From the NCBI RefSeq assembly GCF_027460265.1, contig NZ_JAPZBC010000001.1, positions 4,754,001 through 4,818,000 on the forward strand: a stretch of DNA of 64,000 nucleotides. The letters run 5' to 3'. The stretch's first letter is position 1; each line of letters opens with the position of its first letter. This stretch comes from Streptomyces sp. WMMC940. GTDB lineage: Bacteria > Actinomycetota > Actinomycetes > Streptomycetales > Streptomycetaceae. Both the position numbers and the translations under genes were made by a program. The notes below the pieces were generated by a model. That model saw only the letters and a list, made by a program, of their open reading frames with translations, searched no databases and was not told the DNA's origin. Shown one piece after another: positions 1 through 9,634 of this stretch.

Positions 1-465
1 GAGGTGAGGGTGGCCGCGCTCGTCGAGCAGCGCGCACGGATCCTGGAGTGGGTCACACCGGCACGGCTGACGATGATGCGGCTGGAGAACCCGTCCGAGC
101 GGGTCGGGTTCGCCACCCGCCAGGTGCTCGACTTCGCCCGCAGCCGGCTGACCGAGGTCTTCGCCGAGGAACTGGACCGACTGCCCGGGGACCGCCGGGC
201 GGACCTGCTCAACGGCCTGGACGCGGTGACCACATGGGGTGCCTGGTACCACTGGCGCAGCGGCGGGCTCGACCCGGACGCCGCCCGCCGCACGATGGGG
301 GCCACGGTGCACGCGCTGCTCGCCGTGACCGACCGCACACCCGGGCCGGACCGGCCCGGCCCGGCGGGCGCCGTGACCGGCCGCGCGCCCGCACCCGGCC
401 CGGCGGCGGACGACGGTCCGTCCCCGCCCCCCGCCGAGGCCCCGCTCCCGCCCCCAGCCCCCTGA
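1..465 (+). CDS. TetR/AcrR-family regulator, C-terminal part (cut by window edge)
   Basis: The reading frame is open from the first base, so the gene begins upstream of the window; the GTG at position 4 is probably internal. The visible part is helical and resembles the ligand-binding C-terminal domain of TetR regulators (WVTPARLTMMRLE, then a WGAWYHWRSGGLDPDAAR segment and an ALLAV helix). The last 45 residues are a Pro/Ala/Gly-rich tail. The DNA-binding helix-turn-helix would lie outside the window, so the family call rests on the C-terminal fold only. A strong hairpin follows the stop. The regulated genes cannot be told from here. Confidence 0.6.
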   Translation, partial: EVRVAALVEQRARILEWVTPARLTMMRLENPSERVGFATRQVLDFARSRLTEVFAEELDRLPGDRRADLLNGLDAVTTWGAWYHWRSGGLDPDAARRTMGATVHALLAVTDRTPGPDRPGPAGAVTGRAPAPGPAADDGPSPPPAEAPLPPPAP

Positions 466-475
466 TCTCACTCAC

Positions 476-504
476 CGGTCCCCGGATCTCAGATCCGGGG
501 ACCG
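476..504. terminator. Perfect hairpin between TetR gene and mec
   Basis: A 14-bp perfect inverted repeat (CGGTCCCCGGATCT and its complement) with one base between the arms. It separates the TetR-type gene from the next promoter. There is no T-run, which is usual for Streptomyces terminators. Confidence 0.6.
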
Positions 505-523
505 TCCGCCTATTCTCGTCCTC

Positions 524-946
524 ATGCTGACCATCACCCAGGCCCTCTACGACCGGATCGTCGCCCACGCCCGCGAGGACCACCCCGACGAGGCGTGCGG
601 CGTGGTCGCCGGGCCCGCCGGGAAGGGGCGGCCCGAGCGCTTCGTCCCCATGCTCAACGCCGCCCGTTCGCCCACGTTCTACGAGTTCGACTCGTCGGAC
701 CTGCTGAAGCTCTACCGGGAGATGGACGACCGGGACGAGGAGCCGGTGGTCATCTACCACTCCCACACGGCGACCGAGGCGTACCCGTCCCGCACGGACA
801 TCTCGTACGCCAACGAGCCCGGCGCCCACTACGTGCTCGTCTCCACGGCGGACACCGACGACGCCGGCCCGTTCCAGTTCCGCTCCTTCCGGATCCTCGA
901 CGGCGAGGTCACCGAGGAGGAGGTCCGGGTCGTCGAGGAGTACTGA
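524..946 (+). CDS. mec: JAMM/MPN (Mov34) metalloprotease, Mec+-like
   Basis: A 140-residue single-domain JAMM peptidase. The zinc motif is complete: an early Glu in DEACGVV, then HSHTATEAYPSRTD, giving H-x-H with the distal Ser and Asp. In Mycobacterium tuberculosis the homologue Mec+ hydrolyses the CysO-cysteine adduct. In other actinomycetes and pseudomonads, related JAMM proteins trim residues after the diglycine of sulfur-carrier proteins. The neighbouring cysO and cysM support this role. The start has no Shine-Dalgarno sequence; a TATTCT box lies seven bases before the ATG, which points to a leaderless mRNA. Confidence 0.85.
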   Translation: MLTITQALYDRIVAHAREDHPDEACGVVAGPAGKGRPERFVPMLNAARSPTFYEFDSSDLLKLYREMDDRDEEPVVIYHSHTATEAYPSRTDISYANEPGAHYVLVSTADTDDAGPFQFRSFRILDGEVTEEEVRVVEEY

Positions 947-1021
947 GGTCCAAATTCCACCAGGCGAACAGATCAGGTCCATGATGCGAGATCACATACC
1001 GGGGGCCGGATCGGGAATCGT

Positions 1022-1033
1022 TACGATGAGCGC
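1022..1033 (+). promoter_or_regulatory. Leaderless -10 box for the cysteine leader peptide
   Basis: TACGAT lies six bases before the ATG at 1034, the spacing expected when transcription starts at the initiation codon itself. Confidence 0.5.
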
Positions 1034-1159
1034 ATGGTTTCCCACGACGTGAGCGAGAAGACGCCGGGCACGCCGCTGCTCGTGGCGCGACTGCACGTCG
1101 ACCTGTGCCGCCTGGCCAGCGCCATCTGTACGCGCTGCGCGGACAGCCGTACGGCCTGA
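1034..1159 (+). CDS. 41-residue putative leader peptide upstream of cysO-cysM
   Basis: A short frame, ATG to TGA, translating to a 41-residue peptide with the core RLHVDLCRLASAIC followed by TRC. Peptides with this R-[LH]-x-V-D-L-x-R-x-A-S-A-x-C signature are common in actinomycetes directly upstream of sulfur-assimilation genes and are annotated as putative leader peptides. Three cysteines cluster in the second half, as expected if ribosome stalling reports low Cys-tRNA. Cys-rich leaderless ORFs act as cysteine-responsive attenuators in mycobacteria. The 109 bases between this stop and cysO are C-rich with no clear hairpin, so the downstream mechanism is not visible. Confidence 0.75.
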   Translation: MVSHDVSEKTPGTPLLVARLHVDLCRLASAICTRCADSRTA

Positions 1160-1268
1160 GCCCACGGCCCACGAACGCAGCAGCAGCCTGCACCAGCCCC
1201 TGCGCGGGGGCCCAGCCGCGCGCCCTTACGCAACGCCCCTTACGCCCCTCCCGACAGGAGCCCATGCC

Positions 1269-2523
<1,255 letters not shown>

Positions 2524-2539
2524 CGCCGCGGACCGTCGG

Positions 2540-2623
2540 GTAGCGCCTCCCCGCGCCGTCGGGCACCCGCCCGGGCGCGCGGAGGGCTCGGGCGCGTTCC
2601 CGGACGGCGCGGGGAGGCTCTAC
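2540..2623. terminator. Long inverted repeat between convergent cysM and PemK genes
   Basis: Arms of about 24 bases (2540-2563 and 2599-2623) match with one mismatch and a one-base bulge around a 35-base GC-rich centre. It lies between two convergent genes and so can end transcription from both sides. Confidence 0.6.
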
Positions 2624-2681
2624 CCGCACGTGCCCGGGAGCCGCCCCCGACCCGTCGAGGCTTCCAGGTGCCCGGACGGCG

Positions 2682-3188
2682 TCACAGGTGGCGCAGCTGG
2701 TCCCACAGCAGCGGGTCCACCACACCCACCCGCCGGCGGAAGTCCCGTACCCGGACCTCGCGCAGTTCGTCCGTCTCCAGGAAGCTGGGGCGCCCGTGCC
2801 CGTCGCCGACCGTGCCCGGCGGGAGCGGGATCACGCCCGGACGCTCGTCGTGATAGCGACTGGTGATCTTGGCGACGCGTGCCGCGCCGCCGTGCACGGC
2901 GAGGACCAGGCAGGGCCGGTCCTTGGATCCGGGCCCGTCCTCGAACGGGACGTCCGCCCACCAGATCTCCCCCGGCTGCGGCCGCCGCTCCGGCCCCGGA
3001 CGCGCGGCACCCTCCGCCGGCCTGCCGGGACGTCCGCCAGGGGCACGCCCCCGCGGCCTCGTCGGCGCCCTGCCGGGTGGTCTTCCGCCGGGCCTCCCCG
3101 CCCGGCCGCCCGGCCTCACCCGCGTCACGGCCGCCAACAGCGCGACCGCCACCACCGCGCCCAGCGCGAGCCACCACGACGTGTCCAT
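2682..3188 (-). CDS. PemK/MazF-family protein with N-terminal membrane helix
   Basis: 168 residues from the ATG at 3188. An N-terminal transmembrane segment (WWLALGAVVAVALLAAV) is followed by a Gly/Arg/Pro-rich linker and then a PemK-like domain from about residue 75: PGEIWWADVPFEDGPGSKDRPCLVL. Family members are often endoribonuclease toxins, but this membrane-anchored form has no antitoxin gene next to it, which argues against an ordinary toxin-antitoxin pair. TACCGT seven bases before the ATG suggests a leaderless transcript. The role in the cell is unknown. Confidence 0.7.
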   Translation of the reverse strand: MDTSWWLALGAVVAVALLAAVTRVRPGGRAGRPGGRPPGRAPTRPRGRAPGGRPGRPAEGAARPGPERRPQPGEIWWADVPFEDGPGSKDRPCLVLAVHGGAARVAKITSRYHDERPGVIPLPPGTVGDGHGRPSFLETDELREVRVRDFRRRVGVVDPLLWDQLRHL

Positions 3189-3431
3189 ACCCCAGACGGT
3201 ACCGGCGCGCATCCCGGGCCGCGCGCGTCGCGCGCCCGCCGTCACGCGTCGTCCTATCCGGTGACAGGGCAGGTGAGTTCCCCCACAACGGGTACGTGCG
3301 AAGGAGCGCCCGGCCCTTTCGCGCCTTACGCTCGACGCACCGCACGACCTCCCCCTGCGCACGCCTCGGCACCCCGCCACCCGCCCACGTTCCCCGTCCA
3401 CCGGACGACCGTCCACGGAGGTTCAAGCTCC

Positions 3432-4184
3432 ATGAAGCTCACCGTCGTCGGCTGCTCAGGGTCGTTCCCGTCCGCGGAATCGGCCTGCTCGAGCTACCTC
3501 GTAGAGGCCGACGGCTTCCGGCTGCTCCTCGACATGGGCAACGGCGCCCTCGGTGAGCTGCAGCGCCACATCGGTCTCTACGACCTCGACGCCGTCTTCC
3601 TGAGCCATCTGCACGCGGACCACTGCATCGACATGTGCGCGTACTTCGTGGCCCGCTACTACCGCCACGACGGCGGCCGCTGCGACGCCATCCCGGTGTA
3701 CGCGCCGGAGGGCGCGGAGCAGCGGCTCACCACCGCGTACGCCGACACCCCCTCCGACAAGTCGATGAGCGAGGTCTTCGACTTCCACACCCTCAAGCCG
3801 GGCGTCTTCGAGATCGGGCCGTTCTCCGTGCGCACCGAGAAGGTCGCGCACCCCGTCGACACCTTCGCCATCCGGATCGAACACGGCGGCCGCTCCCTGA
3901 CGTACTCCGGCGACACGGGCGTCTGCGACCCCCTGGTCGACCTCGCCGACGGCACGGACCTCTTTCTCTGCGAGGCCGCCTTCACCCACGGCAAGGAGGA
4001 CATCCCGGACCTCCACCTCAACGGCCGCGAGGCAGGCGCCCACGCCGCCCGCGCGCGGGTCGGGCGCCTCGTGCTCACCCACATCCCGCCGTGGACGGAC
4101 GCGGAGCGCAACCTCGCGGACGCGCGGGAGGTCTTCCGGGGCCCCGTGGAACTGGCGGCCCCGGGCGTGGTCTACGAGCTGTGA
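3432..4184 (+). CDS. Metallo-beta-lactamase-fold hydrolase (RNase Z-like family)
   Basis: 250 residues. The metal motif is HLHADHCID, with further ligands at AHPVDTF, SGDTG and a late LTHIPPW histidine, the arrangement of the RNase Z/ElaC branch of the MBL fold. The protein lacks an obvious long exosite arm, so tRNA 3'-processing cannot be assumed; many Streptomyces paralogues are uncharacterised. GGAGG stands nine bases before the ATG. It is a single-gene unit with its own strong terminator. Confidence 0.75.
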   Translation: MKLTVVGCSGSFPSAESACSSYLVEADGFRLLLDMGNGALGELQRHIGLYDLDAVFLSHLHADHCIDMCAYFVARYYRHDGGRCDAIPVYAPEGAEQRLTTAYADTPSDKSMSEVFDFHTLKPGVFEIGPFSVRTEKVAHPVDTFAIRIEHGGRSLTYSGDTGVCDPLVDLADGTDLFLCEAAFTHGKEDIPDLHLNGREAGAHAARARVGRLVLTHIPPWTDAERNLADAREVFRGPVELAAPGVVYEL

Positions 4185-4186
4185 GG

Positions 4187-4230
4187 CGGGTCGGGCCGCG
4201 GGGCGCGTCTCCGCCCCGCGGCCCGACCCG
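4187..4230. terminator. 19-bp perfect hairpin after the MBL-fold gene
   Basis: Two 19-base arms (4187-4205 and 4212-4230) pair perfectly around a six-base loop, starting three bases after the stop codon. Confidence 0.8.
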
Positions 4231-4312
4231 GAGATCCACTCCGCAGGCCGGGAGCGACACCTCCCGTTAAACTCGCAGAGAAGCGACACATCGTCCTGAT
4301 CTGCGAGGAAAC

Positions 4313-5905
4313 ATGGCCGATGACGTCAAGGACACCTTGCCTCCGCCGCCCAGCTCGCACAGCCGGGAAGGGCCCGGAGAGCTGAAGCACAACGCGATCG
4401 GCTTCCTCGACGCGCTCGTCATCGGCATCAACTCGACCTCGCCCGCGTACTCGCTGGCCGCGGTCATCGGCTCGGTGGTGGCGCTCGTCGGCGTCTACGC
4501 GCCCGGTGTGGTGCTCGCCTCCTTCGTGCCGATGCTGCTGATCGCATCGGCCTTCTTCTACCTCAACCGGGTCGACCAGGACTGCGGCACGACCTTCTCC
4601 TGGGTCACCCGCGCCATGGGTCCCTGGGCCGGCTGGTTCGGCGGCTGGGCGATCATGATGACCGGAGTGCTCGTCGTCGGTTCGCTCGCCGACGTGGCCG
4701 TCGGCTTCGGGCTGCTCACCGTGGGACTCGACAGCTGGGCGGCCAACGACCTCGTACGCCAGCTGCTCGCCGTGCTGCTCATCCTCGTCATGACCGCCAT
4801 CTGCGTCATCGGCACCGAGGCCTCGGCACACGTCCAGAACGTGCTCATCCTCGCCCAGGTGGCGTCGCTCCTCGCGTTCGCCGTCGTGGCCGTCTACCGC
4901 GTGTACGCGGGCACCAGCTCGCTCGGCGCCGTCGAACCGCAGATCACCTGGCTGGATCCCTTCGCGGCGGGCGGTGCCGCACTGACCGCCGGTCTGCTGC
5001 TCGGCGTCTTCATGTACTGGGGCTGGGAGTCGGCGGTCAACCTCACCGAGGAGGTCAAGAACTCCGCCAGCGCCCCCGGACGGGCCGGCATCTGGTCGAC
5101 GGTCATCCTGCTGGGCACGTACCTCTCGGTCACCATCGCGGTCGTCGCCTTCGCCGGCCCCGCCTACCTCGCCGAGAACGCCGCCGAGGAGGAGTTCATC
5201 TTCGCCTCCCTCGCCCGGCAGGTCCTGGGTGGCTGGGACTGGCTCGTCCTGCTGGCCGTCTCCACGTCCGCGCTCGCCTCGACCCAGACGACGATCATCC
5301 CGGCATCCCGGACGGGGCTCTCCATGGCCCGGCGCGGCGCTCTGCCCGCCGCCCTCGCCAGGATCCACCCCCGCTTCCGCACACCCCACGTCAGCACCTG
5401 GGCCGTCGCGGCCGTCGCCATCGTCTGGTACCTCGTCGTCAGCCAGATCAGCGAGAACGCCCTGCTCGACTCGCTCACGGCCCTCTCGCTGCTCATCGCG
5501 TTCTACTACGCCCTCACCGGCATCGCCTGCGCCGTCTACTACCGCCGCCATCTCACCGAGAGCGTGCGCAACTTCCTGCTCATCGGCCTCGGACCGGTGA
5601 TCGGTGCCGTGCTACTGCTGTGGCTGCTGGTGGAGTCCGTCATCGACATGTCCGACCCGGCCAACTCCTACAGCGGGGTCTCGTGGTTCGGGCTCGGCCC
5701 GCCGCTCGTCATCGGCATCTTCATCGTCGTGGCGGGACTGTTGATCATGTTTGCCCGCCGGCTGACGAGCGACCGCTTCTGGCACGAGCGCCCGAGCGTC
5801 TGCGACCCCGACCTCGCACGCGGAACCACCGGCATCGGCACGGGTACCGGAAAGGGCAGCGGCGGCGGCAGCGGCGGCGGGCGGAACGGATCCGGAGGGC
5901 CGTGA
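4313..5905 (+). CDS. APC-superfamily amino-acid permease
   Basis: A 530-residue polytopic membrane protein with about twelve hydrophobic segments. The family signature at the start of helix 1 is visible: INSTSPAYSLAAVIGSVV. The cytoplasmic C terminus ends in a Gly/Ser-rich low-complexity tail. It probably imports an amino acid or amine by proton symport; the substrate cannot be read from the sequence. GAGG precedes the ATG. The next gene, a universal stress protein, starts one base after the stop. Permease-Usp pairing is common in actinomycetes and suggests that the Usp modulates the transporter. Confidence 0.85.
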   Translation: MADDVKDTLPPPPSSHSREGPGELKHNAIGFLDALVIGINSTSPAYSLAAVIGSVVALVGVYAPGVVLASFVPMLLIASAFFYLNRVDQDCGTTFSWVTRAMGPWAGWFGGWAIMMTGVLVVGSLADVAVGFGLLTVGLDSWAANDLVRQLLAVLLILVMTAICVIGTEASAHVQNVLILAQVASLLAFAVVAVYRVYAGTSSLGAVEPQITWLDPFAAGGAALTAGLLLGVFMYWGWESAVNLTEEVKNSASAPGRAGIWSTVILLGTYLSVTIAVVAFAGPAYLAENAAEEEFIFASLARQVLGGWDWLVLLAVSTSALASTQTTIIPASRTGLSMARRGALPAALARIHPRFRTPHVSTWAVAAVAIVWYLVVSQISENALLDSLTALSLLIAFYYALTGIACAVYYRRHLTESVRNFLLIGLGPVIGAVLLLWLLVESVIDMSDPANSYSGVSWFGLGPPLVIGIFIVVAGLLIMFARRLTSDRFWHERPSVCDPDLARGTTGIGTGTGKGSGGGSGGGRNGSGGP

Positions 5906-5906
5906 G

Positions 5907-6326
5907 ATGCCCGTCGTCCTCGGATACGACGAGTCGCCCGGCTCCGTGCGGGCGCTGCGGGTGGCCATCGAGGTGGCCGCCGCCTTCGGCGAGCCGCTCG
6001 TCCTGGTCTTCGGCGCGGCGCCCCCGGGCACGCTCGGCGAGGAGTACCGGACCCATCTGGAGGCCATTCGCCAGTCCGGCCGGACCGCCCTCGCCCACGC
6101 GGTCGCCGCGGCCGACGCCGCGGGCGTACCCACGGCGGTCGAGATCCTGGACCAGGGACCGGCGGAGGCGCTGCTCGACGCGGCCGACCGCCACGACGCC
6201 CGCGTCATCGTCGTCGGCAGCTACGGCGAGAGTCCCCTGCGGGGCGCCCTCCTGGGCTCGACCCCGCACAAGCTGCTCCACATCTCGCGGGTCCCGGTGC
6301 TGTGCGTACCGGCCGCGGAGGCCTGA
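5907..6326 (+). CDS. Universal stress protein family
   Basis: 139 residues, one UspA domain. The nucleotide-binding loop is visible as VVGSYGESPLRGALLGSTPHKLLHISRVPVLCV, read as the usual G-x2-G-x9-G-S pattern with small deviations. It starts one base after the permease stop with no Shine-Dalgarno sequence of its own, so it is translationally coupled to the transporter. Confidence 0.85.
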   Translation: MPVVLGYDESPGSVRALRVAIEVAAAFGEPLVLVFGAAPPGTLGEEYRTHLEAIRQSGRTALAHAVAAADAAGVPTAVEILDQGPAEALLDAADRHDARVIVVGSYGESPLRGALLGSTPHKLLHISRVPVLCVPAAEA

Positions 6327-6418
6327 GCGAGCGGACGAGCGCGCGGACCGGGGCGGGAGAGGTGGGCCGGCGCCGGGGCGGGCACGGAGCACACGGGCGA
6401 GCGCCCACGCTCAACGCC

Positions 6419-6465
6419 CACGGTCCTCACAACTCCCACAGATCGCGGGTGCTGCGAGGACCGTG
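6419..6465. terminator. Inverted repeat between convergent usp and EIIC genes
   Basis: CACGGTCCTC and its exact complement, 27 bases apart, lie in the 221-base space between two converging genes. The loop is long, so terminator function is a guess. Confidence 0.4.
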
Positions 6466-6547
6466 AGAGCCCAAGGGGAGTGGGGCCCGCGTGCGTCCCG
6501 GCCGCGACCGCCAGGTGGACCCGGCAGCCACGGGGCGGTCGAGACCG

Positions 6548-7822
6548 CTACTTGGCCTCGGCCTTTTCGAGTTCGGCCAGTTCCTCGTCGGACTCGCGGC
6601 CCGGCGTCGGGAGGTTGAACCTGGTGATCGCGAAGCGGAAGACCACGTAGTAGACGACCGCGAAGCACAGGCCGATCGGGATGATCAGCCATGGGTTCGT
6701 CGCCTTGTTCCAGCCCAGCCCGAGGTCGATCAGGCCGGCGGAGAAGGTGAAGCCGGCATGGACGCCGAACGCCCAGGTCACGGCCATCGAGACGGCGGTG
6801 AGGACCGCGTGGATCGCGTAGAGCAGCGGCGCGATGAACATGAACGAGAACTCGATCGGCTCGGTCACGCCGGTGACGAACGACGTCAGGGCGAGCGACA
6901 GCATCATGCCGGTGACGGCCTTGCGGCGCTCCGGGCGGGCCGAGTGCGCGATGGCCAGGGCGGCGGCCGGGAGACCGAACATCATGATCGGGAAGAAGCC
7001 CGTCATGAACAGACCGGCCTCCGGGTCGCCGGCGAAGAAGCGGTGCAGGTCGCCATGGACGACCTCGCCGGCGGCGTTCGTGAAGTCGCCGATCTGGAAC
7101 CAGGCGACGGTGTTCACGAACTGGTGCATACCGATCGGGATCAGTGCACGGTTGATCAGGCCGAACAGTCCGGCGCCGCCGGCGCCCAGACCCGTCATCC
7201 ACTCGCCGAAGTCCGAGATGACGTTGCCGACCGGCTCCCAGACGAGCCCGAAGAAGACGCCGACGACGACGCCGACGAAGGCCATGATGATCGGTACGAG
7301 GCGGCGGCCGTTGAAGAACCCGAGCCAGTCCACCAGCCTCGTGCGGTGGAAGCGCTGCCACAGGACCGCGGACAGCAGACCCATGACGATGCCGCCGAGG
7401 ACGCCGGGGTTGTTGTACGTCGCGGCGACGTCGACGCCCTTGTTGGCCGTGGTGTTGACCACGGCCTCGGTCACCGGGAACGCGGTGAGGACGTTCTTGT
7501 AGACGAGGAAGCCGACGAGGGCCGCGAGCGCGGTGGACCCGTCCGACTTCTTCGCGAAACCGATCGCCACGCCTATGCAGAACAGCAGGGGCAGGTTGGC
7601 GAAGACGGCGTCGCCGGCGGTCGCGAACACCGAGGCGACCTTGTCCCAGCCGAGGCCGTCCTTGCCGAACACGTCGGGCTGGCCGAGGCGCAGCAGGATG
7701 CCCGCCGCCGGCAGCACGGCGATGGGCAGCTGCAGGCTGCGGCCCACCTTCTGCAAGCCCTGGAACAGGCCGGAGCCCCATTTCTTGGCGGGTGGCGCCG
7801 TGTCGACGGTGGCCGTGGTCAC
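6548..7822 (-). CDS. nagE1: PTS EIIC permease, N-acetylglucosamine type (first copy)
   Basis: 424 residues, EIIC of the glucose/GlcNAc PTS family. It begins after a short tail with GLQKVGRSLQLPIAVLPAAGILLRLGQ, and has repeated hydrophobic helices and the late TGVTEPIEFSFMFIAP motif that contributes to sugar binding. No EIIA or EIIB domain is fused; EIIB comes from the small gene at 9635. In Streptomyces coelicolor the corresponding locus holds two EIIC genes and nagF, of which nagE2 is the main GlcNAc transporter. Assignment of E1 versus E2 is by position. Two dre-like sites lie about 90-120 bases upstream. Confidence 0.85.
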   Translation of the reverse strand: MTTATVDTAPPAKKWGSGLFQGLQKVGRSLQLPIAVLPAAGILLRLGQPDVFGKDGLGWDKVASVFATAGDAVFANLPLLFCIGVAIGFAKKSDGSTALAALVGFLVYKNVLTAFPVTEAVVNTTANKGVDVAATYNNPGVLGGIVMGLLSAVLWQRFHRTRLVDWLGFFNGRRLVPIIMAFVGVVVGVFFGLVWEPVGNVISDFGEWMTGLGAGGAGLFGLINRALIPIGMHQFVNTVAWFQIGDFTNAAGEVVHGDLHRFFAGDPEAGLFMTGFFPIMMFGLPAAALAIAHSARPERRKAVTGMMLSLALTSFVTGVTEPIEFSFMFIAPLLYAIHAVLTAVSMAVTWAFGVHAGFTFSAGLIDLGLGWNKATNPWLIIPIGLCFAVVYYVVFRFAITRFNLPTPGRESDEELAELEKAEAK

Positions 7823-7908
7823 AACTTCCTCCAGTGGGCAGGGCGCCGCCCGGCACCGGGAGAAGAAGGGGACGGCGGCGACTCGGGAAATGGCGGTGGT
7901 ATGGACCG

Positions 7909-7941
7909 CATGGTCTACACCAGTCAGAGGTGTAGACCAGT
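7909..7941. promoter_or_regulatory. Two adjacent dre sites (DasR operators) upstream of nagE1
   Basis: Positions 7909-7924 and 7926-7941 each hold a 16-base pseudo-palindrome close to the DasR consensus (TGGTCTA-ACCA core): one reads TGGTCTACACCAGT and the other GGTGTAGACCAGT. They are one base apart, so two DasR dimers could bind side by side. DasR is the GntR-family repressor of GlcNAc uptake and is released by glucosamine-6-phosphate. Confidence 0.8.
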
Positions 7942-8065
7942 TGTAGCACGTGAGGGAAAGATAAGGAACCTGCGATTCCCGAGGGTTCGGTCATACGCCG
8001 AGAGCCCTCGCCGCCGCCCCTGCCGGCGCCCATGGGTGCCGCTCGCGGTCATGCGCCGGCTCCCG

Positions 8066-9361
8066 CTACTTGGTGACCTCGCGCTCCATCTCGTCGCCGA
8101 TCTCGTCCGGCTCGCGCCCCGGCGTCCTGATGTCGAACCTGGTGATCGCGAAGCGGAAGATCGCGTAGTACACCGCCGCGAAGCCCAGGCCGATCGGGAC
8201 GATCAGCCACGGTTTCGTCGCCAGGCCCCAGTTGATCACGTAGTCGATGAAGCCCGCCGAGAAGGAGAAGCCGTCCTTGACGCCCAGGGCCCAGGTGACG
8301 GCCATCGAGACGCCCGTGAGCACCGCGTGGATCGCGTACAGCACCGGCGCGACGAACATGAACGAGTACTCCAGCGGCTCCGTGATGCCCGTGACGAACG
8401 ACGTCAGCGCCGCCGACATCATCAGCCCGCCCACCTCGGCCCGCCGGTGCGGCTTCGCGCAGTGCGTGATCGCCAGTGCCGCCGCCGGCAGGGCGAACAT
8501 CATGATCGGGAAGAAGCCCGTGGTGAACAGGCCCGCGTTCGGGTCCCCGTTCAGGAACATATTGATGTCGCCGTGCACCACCGTGCCGTCGGGCTTGGTG
8601 TACGAGCCGAACTGGAACCACAGCGGTACGTTCAGGAACTGGTGCAACCCCACCACGAGCAGCGCGCGGTTCGCCACGCCGAAGATGCCGGCGCCCCACG
8701 AGCCCAGGTCCTGCAGCCAGTTGCTGAAGCCCTCCAGTGCTCCGCCGACCGGCGGCCAGACCCACAGGCACAGCGCCGCGAACGCGATCGCGACGAACGA
8801 CATGATGATCGGCACGAGCCGGCGCCCGTTGAAGAAGCCGAGCCAGTCCACCAGCTTGGTGCGGTGGTAGCGCTGCCAGATGTAGGCGGTCATCAGGCCC
8901 ATCACGATCCCGCCGAAGACGCCCGGGTTCTGGTACGTGAAGGCCGTGACCGAACCGTCCACGGCCCGGCAGCCGGTGGCCACCGGGGTCGCGGGGTCGA
9001 TGCACTCCTCGGGGAACTCCCGGATCACGCCGTAGTACACGAGGAAACCCGCCACCGCGGCCAGCGCCGTCGAGCCGTCCGCCTTCTTCGCCATGCCGAT
9101 GGCGACACCCACGCAGAAGAGCATCGGCAGTCCCAGGCCCGAGTCCAGCAGTGCGCCGCCGGCCCCGTCCATCACCTTGGCGAGATTCGTCCAGCCGAGA
9201 CCCTGATCGCCGAAGACGTCCGGCTGGCCGAGGCGGTTGAGGATGCCGGCCGCGGGCAGCACGGCGATGGGGAGCTGCAGGCTGCGCCCCATCTTCTGGA
9301 GCCCCTGGAACGACCTGTGCCGCCACGTCCGCCGCGGTACGGCCGCGCTCTCGGTGCTCAT
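8066..9361 (-). CDS. nagE2: PTS EIIC permease, N-acetylglucosamine type (second copy)
   Basis: 431 residues from the ATG at 9361, chosen because GGGAGG stands nine bases before it; a longer in-frame opening has no ribosome site. It is clearly paralogous to the EIIC at 6548 across the whole length (GLQKMGRSLQLPIAVLPAAGILNRLGQ near the start, TGITEPLEYSFMFVAP late). It differs by an insertion with two cysteines (EECIDPATPVATGCRA). It should import GlcNAc with phosphoryl transfer from EIIB, EIIA, HPr and EI encoded elsewhere. It is divergent from nagF, and a dre site lies in the space between them. Confidence 0.88.
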   Translation of the reverse strand: MSTESAAVPRRTWRHRSFQGLQKMGRSLQLPIAVLPAAGILNRLGQPDVFGDQGLGWTNLAKVMDGAGGALLDSGLGLPMLFCVGVAIGMAKKADGSTALAAVAGFLVYYGVIREFPEECIDPATPVATGCRAVDGSVTAFTYQNPGVFGGIVMGLMTAYIWQRYHRTKLVDWLGFFNGRRLVPIIMSFVAIAFAALCLWVWPPVGGALEGFSNWLQDLGSWGAGIFGVANRALLVVGLHQFLNVPLWFQFGSYTKPDGTVVHGDINMFLNGDPNAGLFTTGFFPIMMFALPAAALAITHCAKPHRRAEVGGLMMSAALTSFVTGITEPLEYSFMFVAPVLYAIHAVLTGVSMAVTWALGVKDGFSFSAGFIDYVINWGLATKPWLIVPIGLGFAAVYYAIFRFAITRFDIRTPGREPDEIGDEMEREVTK

Positions 9362-9403
9362 CGGCGTCCTCCCGGAAGTCGCCTGGTTTGGCAGGTGTTG
9401 CAG

Positions 9404-9419
9404 ACTGGTGTAGACCAGT
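9404..9419. promoter_or_regulatory. dre site (DasR operator) between nagE2 and nagF
   Basis: ACTGGTGTAGACCAGT is a perfect 6+6 inverted repeat with a four-base centre and differs from the published dre consensus in very few positions. It lies 43 bases upstream of nagE2 and 216 bases upstream of the divergent nagF, so it should act mainly on nagE2. Confidence 0.85.
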
Positions 9420-9634
9420 TCTCGTACGGCTCCGGTCCGGCCCCGGGTTCTCCCGCGGCCCGATCGAGGTCCGTGGCGGAAGCGGGTCACCGGTGATCGT
9501 CATCATTCGACAGGTGGCGGTCACTCGCCCATGAAGATGGGCCAACCGTGCATTACCGTGACGAAACGGACCGATGGTGGGCCGAGGCAGCGCTGAGCGC
9601 CCCGAACGGGCCTCTCGAACGCAGGGAGAAAGAC

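Noticed and set aside
6491..9496. A 1001-residue open frame on the plus strand
   Set aside because: It is the antisense shadow of the two EIIC permease genes, rich in Arg/His/Asp as expected for a reversed high-GC frame, with no domain.
9548..9634. An N-terminal extension of NagF from the ATG at 9548
   Set aside because: It has no ribosome site and no family similarity; the ATG at 9635 has AGGGAGAAAG ahead and gives the normal EIIB length.
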